Assembly (NCBI GenBank): GCA_944472135.2
Contig: OX235262.1
Coordinates: 62,654,440 to 62,718,439, forward strand
Source of the DNA: Trichobilharzia regenti
Lineage: Eukaryota > Platyhelminthes > Trematoda > Strigeidida > Schistosomatidae
DNA: 64,000 nt
Reading direction: 5' to 3'
Shown: piece after piece, positions 12,183 through 22,402 of the stretch
How the letters are laid out: each line of letters opens with the position of its first letter
Position numbering within the stretch: the stretch's first letter is position 1
Notes under the pieces: model-generated
Told to the model about the DNA's origin: nothing
Database searches by the model: none
Seen by the model: only the letters and a program-made list of their open reading frames with translations
Position numbers and translations under genes: made by a program

Positions 12183-12871
12183 GTGAGTATTCGCGTATAT
12201 TTGTGTGTTTATATACATATATATGTTTGTGTATACTGATTTTTATTCTGATGGTATTTAGTTGAGTTATTCATTACGCAAATTTACTTTGTGTTATCAT
12301 TGTGCAGGTGTTGAGTGTGGAAACCTCAGTAATTTCCGTCTATCACCGAATTGTATTCTATTGTACTTAGTGTGTTGTTTCTTCAGTTCAGGTGTCATTC
12401 ATGAAATGTGTATTAAGTGTAAACTATGGTTTGTCGAAATGAATTTGAGTGGCGATGTAGGAGTAAATGAAGTAGGTATGTAATCGGCGTAGTTTCCCAT
12501 GTTTTGTGGAAATGACGTCAGTTATTGGCGAAGTATATCTGTGGGACGACAACACGCAAGTCGAGCTGTGTAAGTAAATATGAGAGTGAAGTGTGTCTGA
12601 TTTTCTTCGTGAGACGTGAAGAAAACCGTTTGGAATGTGGAATTCATTAGTTTACGGTCACTGCATTTACCACCAACTGATACGCTGATGAAATTCTGTG
12701 TTTGTATGTCGTGCTATTTCATTATCTTATCCAGTGTTTACAATCATGCTATTATACTGATCGCTGAATATGATTCAGTTTTATTAGAACAGTGAAGTTT
12801 TTGTTTGCATTCTCAGTTCAACTATTCACTCAATGTCTTCCTCTTTGCTTTCTGTTGTTTGTGTCATTCAG
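12183..12871 (+). other. Intron 2 of left zinc-finger gene
   Basis: Donor GTGAGT and acceptor CATTCAG, phase 0, 689 bp. An alternative acceptor at 12306-12307 would instead open a short terminal exon, 12308-12370, of 20 codons and a stop. I prefer the 12872 exon because it encodes a zinc finger. Confidence 0.7.
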
Positions 12872-12994
12872 GAGAGGAATAAGTGTGATTCAGCTAGTCG
12901 GGTGGAAGGCAAGTGTCCGCTGTGTGAATTTCATTCGACGGATAAGACTGAGTTTCAATTGCATTGGAATTCCCATTGTCCATACATGGAATGA
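12872..12994 (+). CDS. C2H2 zinc-finger gene, left copy, terminal exon
   Basis: Short last exon of 40 codons plus TGA, too short to stand out as an open frame. It follows a good acceptor (pyrimidine-rich, CATTCAG) and keeps phase 0 with the previous donor. It encodes a complete C2H2 finger: CPLCEFHSTDKTEFQLHWNS followed by H, that is C-x2-C-x12-H-x3-H. The right copy differs by silent third-position changes (CGG/CGA, CTG/CTA, ACG/ACA) and one change near the start that adds exactly one codon. The frame is therefore kept, which supports the exon being real and constrained in both copies. Confidence 0.8.
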   Translation, partial: ERNKCDSASRVEGKCPLCEFHSTDKTEFQLHWNSHCPYME

Positions 12995-14150
12995 TACACT
13001 GATGATTGAATTCAACGAGATGTTGACCTGCTTTCTATGTTATTGGTATGGTGTGGCATGATGTGGTGTGGTGTGATGGGGATGGGAATAAAAGAAACAG
13101 GAATATCTAACTAGCTAACATCGTTAATAATGATGGAGATTGTTCTTTTTCGCCGTATATCTACGTCTGCCGCTAGTGCTGCTGCTTATAAGGGTGGTGG
13201 TGCCGCTTCGTTCTTATTTCTTCGAACTTTTCTACTTATTTTTGCAACGTATTGTCCAGATGCACATATACCCAGATACTGATACACTCACACACACACA
13301 CACACACAATTTCTTTTCTGATATATGATGGAGATCAGACAATTTTCTTTTCATATTTTGAATAAATGATGTTGTTAATGAGAGAGTGTGTTATTGGATG
13401 ACAGAGAGAGATGTTATTTATTGTTTGTGTGTATTTTTTAATTTTTTATTGATCATTAAACTAATAGAGGTTTCTTCTGCTCAATTGTGCTTTAGGGGTT
13501 GATCGTGGTGATGTGTTTGTTTTCTTTGATCTGGCAAATTATTATTATTGATTGACAAATCTGTGATGGCAGGTAGAGCAATACATATTTTTATACAAGA
13601 CTTTTTGAATGACGTTTCTTCATTTTCTCCGACGGTTGGCTTAAGTTGTTACACGAGTGCTGTGCACGTTTAGCTGTTCAAATTGACATTTGTATCACGT
13701 CAAATCTACTTGTGGTGTGGTGTAATGTACTGACAGTACTGAGTTGTTGCCTCGAGTATACACTTTGCTGATTTGATAATCAATATGGTGTTACCCGATG
13801 TATTGCATCATATTTAAAATAATGGAGTCGAAGATGAGAGTTTCTTCATTTATCGGACCTCTCAGATAGTCGTGTGTAGTTGCCTTTCAGTGATTGATAG
13901 GGACGTGAACCAGCTGACCTAAATCTGAAATGCCAAGGTGTTTACTTCACGTAGCAATGTACGGAGTTCAGATGCTTTGTGGTCCTTAGTTTGAGTGGAA
14001 ACACAATCTATTAGTATAATGGAGGAGTGGGATGAATCCATTTGATGGACAAGTGTAAAGTATGTGTGAAGAGGATATGTGTAATCTACCTGTAGGCACC
14101 ACTTACCTCGTAATTTTGAGTTGAAAAGAAACGTATCATCGAGACGTGTG
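12995..14150 (+). other. 3' flank of left zinc-finger gene to inner arm end
   Basis: Likely 3' UTR and downstream sequence. It includes an AATAAA at about 13360-13366, an (AC)n run at about 13288-13308 and AT-rich sequence. It matches 32800-33990 in inverted form at moderate identity, which fades at about 14150 / 32780. No further coding region is seen. Confidence 0.5.
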
Positions 14151-14649
14151 TTTTACCGACCCTTAGGAGTAGAGAGATACATAAGACGTATACGGATATT
14201 AATTGTTGTCGTTGCTGTTGTTGTTTATAATGACCGAGCTGAGTACCACGTAATATTATGAGATAAGAGTGTTCCATTCATTTGGCTGTTCACATCATAC
14301 GTTAAAATGTGTCAGGGCTAGTTGAAGATATACATAATGGTGGATGCTTCTCCTCGAAAAGTGAACCACATCTCTTACAAAGTAGGTTGTACAGGGTAAC
14401 GTAGTGATCAATTAGTTTATCTTTCATCATGAATTTATTTCTCAGGATGTCATCCGGCCTGGTGATGAAAAGTTCACAATCATCAAATAAATGCTAGATC
14501 TCAGACGGGAATATACATCTTTCATTACTTTCACTGTAGAAATGATAAGGAATGATACACGTTTTTTCATGAATATCCACATCAGTAAGTGTATAAATGA
14601 ATGCTAAAAATATTATTATTTGACGACGGAGAAAAATTTTTACTGGGAT

Positions 14650-14980
14650 TTGACAACGTTATCCAATGCTTTGCATTCCGAGTTGAAAGTATGCCTTCAC
14701 ACTTCTGAATTTCAGTAGAGTTGATATAAGACTAGTAGCACCAAACCTGATCTTCCGTCTTTTACTGACCTGTCCGGGAACCGAATTTTGACCTCCAGTG
14801 TATGTGGCATTAAACCAATGGTGTACTGAAGCCAGAGAATGCATGACAGTTGTTTCTCCATGTAGTTTGAAACTCTTTTTCAGTGCATAACTATCACCCC
14901 ACCCATAGGGATCGAACCCACATCTTACGTGTTGGGAGGCGAACCCGTTGACTGCTCAGCCACTAGAACAGGGGCTCAGT
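14650..14980 (-). mobile_element. tRNA-derived SINE-like repeat
   Basis: On the minus strand, 14980 down to about 14895 reads as a tRNA-like head: CTAGTGGCTGAGCAGTCAAC resembles a D-arm/A-box and GGGTTCGATCCC resembles a T-arm/B-box. The unassigned body continues to about 14650. A similar head lies at about 62440-62510 on +. The family is not recognised. Confidence 0.55.
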
Positions 14981-15469
14981 TTGCATTGGTGAGAAATATA
15001 TTCAACATATTAGTAAAACGATCATCGAAACACGACACATTCTGAGTTCCTATGGTCAAATTAGAGTAAGAATCGCCTCATCAGCACTTCTACTACTGCT
15101 AATATCAGTACTAATACTACCACTGTTATTATTATTATCATAGTATGCAGTAATAAGATCATACAAGTAATAGTATAGCGTGAGTAATAGCAGTAGTATT
15201 TTGAAAACATTCGTCACTAATTATTTCACCCTTCTTCATGCACCACAATTTGTAATCCATACTTTTAGACAAACGTCTTGATATCAGATATCTTGAGTAG
15301 TAGATTTCCATCAGGATGCCTTCACATGTCTTACCAGTGTGTAAACGCAAACACACACACGATAGTTGACGTCAACACACATTATTGGCGAATATCTGTT
15401 ACATACAACAAATATGCTTTGAATAAGAACTGTGATCACATCTCTGATCACACTCTGAGGGTAATAAAA

Positions 15470-16420
15470 TTTATTGACAATATATCAGATTATAAAAACT
15501 GTACTTATCATCTTTAAATGACAAAGGGAGATGGCAATGAAATTGTAAACAGCAAATGTCAATACATCTTTTTGTTCTCGTACCTAAAATGACCGGCTTT
15601 TATTTTCACTTTGTATTGTCAAAATGTTCCGTATTCTATTTTTACATGTTGTTCAAATATGCATAAATTTGTCATTACTGCTGAGGTTATTTTTATACTA
15701 GTGCCAATAATGATAATAATGTGTGCTATGTGTGTCTGTGTGTGCGTGATTCTCGTGAAAACAGCAGAATATCTCAGTCTTAAATTACATTGAAGGCACT
15801 CACAGGTAGAATGAAATGCTGTGTATATTGGTTGGTGTATGTGTGTTTGCCTATGTGTGTTAGTGTGCTTGTGTATACGGGTGTGAATGTGAAAGACCAC
15901 TAACAGTTTCAGTGTACAGGGGATTATTACACCTGAAGTTTTTTCATTTCATGAATTTATCCTATGCTTTACAACCCACTACCTACTACTTCCTATATGT
16001 CCACCTCTCTATCATATTAAATGCCAAAGATATAACACGAAAACTATCTTATTCCAAAATAATAACAGCAATAATAATAAAAAATTCATGTCTATAACGG
16101 AGAGTGATGATAGCATCAAATGAGAAAACAATACAGTCAGATGACAATTTTATGGGGAGAAATAGTGTGATTCAAGGAGAGATGAGTGGTGCTGATGCTG
16201 ATCTTGGGGGTGGGTGGTGGGTAGATAACGAAGTACACTGCTTCTCCATCTCAGATCGATTGTAGCCATTCGATGAATTACACTATAAAATGAATAACTT
16301 TCTATCATATGAGTGCATGAATTAATGCATTTAGTTAAGATCAAATCTACATTACCGTAGCAGATATTCATTTATACACAGATGTGCACAGACAAACACA
16401 AAATTATATTGAAATCATTG
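15470..16420 (+). repeat. Inverted repeat copy paired with 59010-59930
   Basis: This stretch matches the reverse complement of 59010-59930 in order: 15500-15560 with 59830-59930, 15590-15640 with 59755-59815, 15675-15720 with 59690-59745, 16140-16240 with 59160-59270, and 16258-16400 with 59010-59155. The pair does not nest with the large inverted duplication, so it is a separate event. No gene is recognised, although part of an open frame around 15619-15900 (minus) shares an IKITSAVMT peptide with the partner copy. Confidence 0.8.
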
Positions 16421-17369
16421 AATTTATGATGAGTGTCTATCAGATTTCATCAAGATAGCACAAGTTATCATCTGATTTAATAATGGAAGGTATGGATTAC
16501 TGAATAAGTAAATGAGAAGCTGACTGACTTACTGACTGATATAAAGTTGTTTATTCCCCTTTTCCCTTAAAGACTAGTTAAACAATATTGAATACAAATG
16601 GTCGTCTGAAATGAAGCATCAGTATTACCTATCCAATGCTCTCTGTCTCACTAACTGTCTCTTAGTTATTAACTAGGTGATTTCCTCAGAGATGGTATGA
16701 TGAGTTGCGAGTGTGAGCATCGAATTTTGCTCAACACCTCATCACTAGATAATACGGTATCATTGTGGTTTTCATCACATGTATTATTCTATGATGGAAT
16801 TATACTCTACCACAGTACCCAATTTCTTCTCTTTCTTGGTAGAAACATTCACATTTTCGTGATATCATCACAGTGAGTAGGTATGGTGTATTGTCTCATC
16901 AAATGCTCTGCAGTCTTTGCTTGTAGCTATGATGTCTCAGGTTTTCATTGAGACAGTGATTGCATATCGAAAGTGGCCAGCTACACTGTTACTCTCTGTA
17001 TCAGTCTACACTCAGCTACAAGCGCCTTCTCCAGTCTTTGAAGTCATTCACATTGCTACTCTTCTGGCTATGTGGAGGTGAATTCACCCGAATTCTTCAT
17101 CTGTCTAGAATTACATTTATCATATTCATCCGCCATATTTTTTGTTTTTTGACTTTCTCCTGTTATAACAGTTCATTTATATTGGAATAATGGTGAGAAT
17201 ATATTTTTAAAGATAAAATGTCTTCCCACATGCGCATAAGTCACTTCCATGAAAGTTTGTATTCATCGAAAAGTGACTCCTATGATGTTCATTGAGAAGA
17301 AATGAAATATGAAATATTTCCATTCGAACAAAATGAAACATGGGCATAATGAATTGAGATAAGTTACCC

Positions 17370-17690
17370 CATCTTATTACTATTACTATTATTATTATTC
17401 CCATAGGTACCGAGTGGAAGATGGTGATTCAAAAACACATCACCATCTCACCCTGTTCTCTACGGTACTCATTATCTGGCTCCACGCTTGCCCTAAAGCG
17501 TCATCTCCTCCTCACACAATCTCCTCCACGTCAGCCGCACACACACACTGAACTCATCGTTTCCCACTCCAGTTCGATTCGAGAGATGGTCTTGTGCGTG
17601 ATGTCACTCAACCGTCTCCTCAGTGTGTATCTAATCCACCCATTTTCTTCTGCATATTTTCCAAGGTGTTGATTCTTGGCAGATTCGTTG
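17370..17690 (-). pseudogene. 3' fragment of RTE/SR2-like LINE
   Basis: Read on minus from 17690 to 17370, broken frames give a TLRR-LSDIT-KTISRIELEWE-like stretch. It parallels [20 protein letters not shown] in the larger LINE fragment at 18792-20167. It ends in an (AAT)n-rich tail (17375-17398), as RTE elements do. Only the C-terminal end and tail are present. Confidence 0.6.
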
Positions 17691-18029
17691 TACTACTAGA
17701 GGTCCCCGTTGCTAATCCTTTGTGGTCACATGATGTTCAGTAATGTCATATCAATATAACTCAAAACTGTAAACAGGCGAATTAAGTTCTGAAAAAATGT
17801 GACTGAAGTTTATTGGTTGAGTGTTCAGTTTATTCAGTAAATTGAATTGTATAGGATTGTTATGCACAGCAGTACACTTTGAAGTGGTACTGGATGTTAA
17901 ACATTGGTGCCAGACTTTAAAACTGATACTCTCCACTAATTCCTGGATATAAGACACCATCGCTAAAAATTACTTTACTACACAACAATATTTACTGTTT
18001 TCAGAATTATTTGCTTTTCATGACCAGGA

Positions 18030-18090
18030 CTGATGTCTAGAATGCGCGTTTCGTCTTATTCAGAACTCATCAGCTAAATGAATCTGTTCT
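18030..18090 (-). ncRNA. Sm-alpha-type hammerhead ribozyme, diverged
   Basis: On the minus strand the order is CTGATGA (18073-18067), a weak stem II (GTTC against AGAC), then GAAA (18052-18049) and CGCGC, with a possible ATT cleavage triplet. This is close to the published schistosome satellite hammerhead, which has CTGATGAGTCC then a GGACGAAACGCGC-like stretch. The core is kept, but stem II has a mismatch and stem III is imperfect, so activity is doubtful. Confidence 0.6.
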
Positions 18091-18699
18091 CCAGTAACTG
18101 ACAAGGTTTCCATGGAGTCTCTAACCTAGCATGCAAAAACATTATCCAGCAAGCTAGTAAGCAATGAGTGCTAGTTGTTATGCAATAATCAATGATGGGT
18201 TTAAACCTCAATAGGAACACTGTCACTCATCGGGATACCAGGACGCCATCGATTTTCATGCCCACCCTCCTCAGACAAGTCATTTCAAGTTAAACATCAT
18301 TGTAATATCTATGCATCTGCCCAAAGGATCATTTCACCAAAAATAAGGCTGGTCCATTAAAACAAACGGGATAAAAGTGGGCATGAATAAGAAAGTAAAT
18401 GAACAAATCACTCCAGTTCCTCTGTTCATTCCTCAAAGTGCAATATGATCATAGCTAGCTGATATTGTAGATTTATTCGCTGATTACATATTTCATAATG
18501 TGTTGTAGAAATTTCGTTTTAGAAAATTCCCAAGAGGACTGAATATCCACTGAAGTAACTGAACTGTTAAAGTGATTTGAAATTAGGGACTAAGAATTCT
18601 AATGAGAGAGGAACAGTGTATTATCATGTCTTTGAAATTATGGAACCTACAACGGTAATTGAACCACTTCACTTGAATCTGATTTATGTATTCACTCTC

Positions 18700-20360
18700 T
18701 CTTTCATTTGATTACGTAATGTCGAAAGTTTCCATTGTGTACGATCATTATTGTTCGGAATAAAGTGTTTATTATTATTATATGCTATTATATTCATACC
18801 ACCGAAGAAAGGAGACTTAAGTCAATGCAAAAACTGGCGCGGAATTATGCTTCTGTCCATCCCAAGCAAAATACTAAGCCGCATCATCCTTGAGAGAATC
18901 AAACACGCCAACCTGGATGAAAAACTTTGACCGAAACAAGCTGGATTTAGGAGAAACAAGTAATGTATTGATCAAATCGCCATTCTACGGATCATCATTG
19001 AACAAAGCTTGGAATGGCAGTCACCTCTCTATCTCAACTTCAACGACTTTGAAAAGGCCTTCGACAGCGTCGATCGTGAGTGATTTGGCAACTACTTCGC
19101 TACTACGGGGTCCCATCGACAATTATACATCTCATCCAACAGTTGTACGACAATGCTGCATGCAGAGTAATCCACACTGGGAAACTTACGGAATCCTTCG
19201 AAGTGTGGACGGGAGTAAGGCAACCTGGCTGCCTACTATCGCCAATGATTTTCCTGATTGCAGCAGATTGGATAATGCGACAGACAATGGCAACCAACGA
19301 GGGAACAGGCATAAAATGGACTGACACAAAAAGCCTGGAGGATCTGGACTACCCCATGATATATGTCTGATTTCCCACAAACTAGAAGATATGCAAGTGA
19401 AGAGCAACAGGTTGGCACAAGAAGCATCAAAGATAGGACTTCAGGTGAGCATAGATAAAACAGAGGTGATGAAGATTCCTGGCCAACACCAACAGCAACA
19501 ACAACAGACAACTATCAGCATAAATGGGAGGAACCTGAAAGGAACAGCCTCCTTTACCCACCTACCGACCTGGGAAGCATCGTTTCAACTACAGGCGTAA
19601 CTGAAGAGGATATCAAAGCTAGAATCGGAAAAGCAAGACAAGCTTTCACCGCTCTCAGGTCTGTGTGGAGCATGAAAAATAAGATCCAGATTTTCAACTC
19701 CAATGTGAAGTCAGTGCTACTCACTATACGCGTCAGAGACTTGGCACGTCATAAAGAACACCTCAAACAAACTACGGACTTTCATTAACAGATGTCTTCG
19801 CTCAATACTCAAGATCAGATGGCCAGCGAGAAAAGATCAGCAACAGGGATCTCTGGCAATGAGCGAACCAACCAGGAACCGATTTTGCCACAAATAGGTA
19901 GGAAGAAATGGGGATGGATTGGCCATACGCTGAGGAAACCATCAAGTGACATCACTAGACAAGTCATTGCTCGAGTGGAAGCCGAAAGGGAATCGGCGAG
20001 TTGGTCATCAGTGTGAGGGTGACTTGGAGGAGGTCATGTGAAGAGGAAATGAAAGCATATGGGCAGACTTGGAGCAGAGTGAGAAAGTTGGCAGAAAACC
20101 GAAGGCAATGGAGACGCGTGGCTGAAGCCCTATGTTCCTCTAGGAACTAAAGGATAAAATAATAATAATATGCTATTATTGTATGCATATACTGACTGGT
20201 TGATTTTTGTTTAAAAATGCGCTCTGTGCAAGTATGTTAAAATAGTTTCTGTAGATATACTTAATAATAATTTTGGCCTGCAAGCAGCTGATGAGAAGCC
20301 AGCGAAATAAATGATGGTACCAATTTATTCTGCTAAAACCGTTGTTCTTGCCATATTCAT
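18700..20360 (+). repeat. Older Penelope-associated repeat split by the LINE
   Basis: 18706-18791 and 20171-20360 together resemble 61862-62130, the stretch just after a Penelope-like endonuclease remnant. Shared pieces are GTTTCCATTGTGTA-GAT, TTCGGAATA-AGTGTTTA, TGTGCAAGTATGT, TGTAGATATA-TTAATAAT, GATGGTACCA-TTTATTCTGCTAAAAC and TTCTTGC. The LINE at 18792-20167 is therefore nested inside it. Confidence 0.75.
18792..20167 (+). mobile_element. 5'-truncated RTE/SR2-like LINE insertion
   Basis: A 1376 bp insertion flanked by 12 bp direct repeats, ATATGCTATTAT, at 18780-18791 and 20168-20179. It ends in an (ATA)n tail (20157-20170). Broken frames encode reverse transcriptase pieces: NWRGI-LL and IPSKILSRII-like near 18830-18890, FEKAFDSVDRE (about 19045-19080, RT motif A) and GVRQPGCLLSPMIFLIAADW (about 19209-19268, motif B). 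Where YADD is expected the sequence reads YPHD (about 19350). The C-terminal [17 protein letters not shown] region lies at about 19912-19965. It is truncated at the 5' end and carries many frameshifts, so it is dead. It interrupts an older repeat whose halves resemble 61862-62130. Confidence 0.85.
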
Positions 20361-21390
20361 ATTCATAAAGTATACGCTCAAAGGTGAATTTACACTACAC
20401 TATCCTTTCAAGATTCAAATTATTGAGATGACCACAACTTATCTGTTTGATAACATAATTCGGACATAGAAAGGATATACAGTGCGCTTTACTGTGCAGC
20501 ACATGTCATTAATAGACATGAGTACTAGTCATAGTAGTAGTAGTTGTTGTTGGTGGTGGTTACTCGCATCAAAAAATAGTGCTTGTCAGCCAGATCTAGG
20601 TAAGCTAAATAGCGGACGACCACTTCGGTAGTCTATCGTCGACCCCAGCTCCTTAGTGAACCAGCACAAAAATAAAATTCTGACATTTAGAAAGAAACGA
20701 ATACTAAAGGATTCAGCCATTTGGGTCTCTCATTATCTCCCAGCTTATTCTCTCGTACGTCTTATGCTTTCAATATTCAAAAGAGGATACTTTCCAAAGA
20801 TGAACTTTGTTCTCTATTGGTTCCTCCTCCTCTCTCTCTCTCTATCTCCCTTTGTCTGTATATCTGTCTTTCCGTCAAATTCATTCACACATATGCTCTT
20901 TAGATGAGTACACATCGAGTGTAACAGAGATAGCACAGGATCATCATATCCGTTAATCACCAAAGTCATTTTAGACAACTTTAACGTAAACTTACCTATA
21001 CGTAGACACATACAAAGTCAATTTGAATGTGATATAACGTAGAAGGCAGTAATATTGACAGCTGACTGCCTATCTGTCTAGTTAATGAGATCATATTATT
21101 TAGTGCAGAGATGTCAACACTGAAATAGACAATCTTCTAATACCTATGCGAAGTGTAGTTGCCAGGGTGGTCTTCAAGTCACTCTTTCAAATCAATCCAG
21201 GATTCACACTTTCCAAATAATTCAGCTGATCACCATTTCCACATAACTGTGAAAACATACGTAAAAAGCTAGATGTTAAATTTATGACTGACAGTATGAG
21301 ACATTTTAGTAAGCTGTTCAACTATAGGTGAGCTGGAATATGGACAGATCTATTCCGGCATATCTGAATAGTTTAAAACATAACTTATTT

Positions 21391-21866
21391 TAATAGACGT
21401 TTTTGTATTTCCCAATGAATGAAAAACAAAACGAGATTGCTTTTACTGACGTTTCGCTATTTAATGCTGCTAATAGCTTTCTCAAAGTATTATTAAACCG
21501 GAATTTACAAAATCTCAGCATATATATAACAAAGAGTTAGGGGGTGAGTAAAATGACCCCAGACTAACGAACGATGATCAATTTAGTAAACTTTATTTTA
21601 ATATAATAACATATATATTATTACCTTTGATATTTGGTTTGAACGATCTTCATTGTTATTTTGACTTTCAATAAGTCCTTTTAAGTTGAACTAAGTCTAT
21701 ATTTTTCTCACCCCCTAACTCTTTGTTATATATATATGCTGAGATTTTGTGAATTCCGGTTTAATAATACTTTGAGAAAGCTATTAGCAGCATTAAATAG
21801 CGAAACGTCAGTAAAAACAATCTCGTTTTGTTTTTCATTCATTGGGAAATACAAAAGCCTCTATTA
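21391..21866. mobile_element. Foldback element with long inverted arms
   Basis: The left arm (21391-21555) is almost the exact reverse complement of the right arm (21701-21866), around an AT-rich spacer of about 145 bp. The 15 bp sequence AACATAACTTATTTT occurs at 21377-21391 and again at 21938-21952, so it may mark target duplication around a 21391-21937 insertion. Each arm carries a hammerhead-like fold reading away from the centre. No coding capacity is seen. Confidence 0.75.
21764..21816 (+). ncRNA. Hammerhead-like fold in foldback arm, core altered
   Basis: A perfect stem II, GCTATT with AATAGC, encloses the loop AGCAGCATTA and is followed by GAAACGTC, the usual conserved block and cleavage site of short-stem-III hammerheads. 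TACT before the core and AGTA after GTC could form stem I. The 5' core reads TTGAGAA, not CTGANGA: the C3-G8 pair appears as T and A. The same fold lies on the minus strand in the left arm (about 21488-21440). I consider it hammerhead-related rather than proven. Confidence 0.4.
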
Positions 21867-22169
21867 TAATGAATATCATATACCCAATGCCCAAATTTTT
21901 TCAAACCGTTAAAAGTGAACTTGGTTTGGACATATATAACATAACTTATTTTCTTTGTACTCTGATGTTTCCGTAATGATAGTGGTATTTTCTAACACCA
22001 AGATCCAGTCAGTGCCACAATATGGATCTCAGGCCTACAGTGTTATCGGAAGCTTTTCCAACTGCCTACTGTTGTGTCTTGTGTCGATATTAGAGATCAC
22101 ATGGTTGGCCGGAAAGGATGGACAACAAGAGACTGTGGTAACAAGACAGTCAGGAATCCGTTGTCTATT

Positions 22170-22400
22170 AAATATTCAGAAGAAAATGGAGATGGATTTG
22201 AAATATACAGAAGGCATCTGCTGGTGGAATCCGACGTTGAGTCCTCGAGTGGAAATCATACGAGGAAGAATTGAAAACTTGTGGACAGTCTTAAACCTAA
22301 TTGAAAGTGATCACAAAGAATAGAGTGGAATGGAGATGTGCTGCTGAAGCCTTGTGTTCCACATGAAACACAAACAACAAATGACAATGATAATAATAAT
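22170..22400 (+). pseudogene. 3' fragment of RTE/SR2-like LINE
   Basis: Broken frames give a WRCAAEALCST peptide near 22330-22360, matching WRRVAEALCSS-like sequence at the end of the LINE at 18792-20167 (about 20109-20148). A GATAATAATAATGA tail follows at 22388-22402. Upstream sequence to about 22030 may belong to the same relic. Confidence 0.55.
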
Positions 22401-22402
22401 GA

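Larger units (their letters stand above)
50..14150 (+). repeat. Left arm of giant inverted duplication
   Basis: This arm matches the reverse complement of about 32780-51210 in colinear order. Anchors checked by eye are: 110-300 with 50900-51150, 340-425 with 50830-50905, 1700-2170 with 49870-50320, 2210-2420 with 49060-49265, 2940-3130 with 48340-48540, 3860-3975 with 47690-47790, 5840-5920 with 46330-46375, 6530-9045 with 43300-45810, the gene exons, and 13540-14150 with 32800-33440. Identity is near-complete in 6534-9045, most of 9954-12475 and exon 3, but only around 70-80 percent with indels elsewhere. The outer edge may lie beyond position 1. The arm differs from its partner by insertions, including a hammerhead/Penelope block at about 3980-5250. 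Confidence 0.9.

Noticed and set aside
15470..16420. CRISPR array or prokaryotic operon anywhere in the window
   Set aside because: There are no regularly spaced short repeats and no operon-like gene packing; all signs are eukaryotic.
18890..19324. Open frame of 144 codons
   Set aside because: It is a wrong-frame piece of the decayed LINE; the RT-like peptide is in another frame at 19080-19370.
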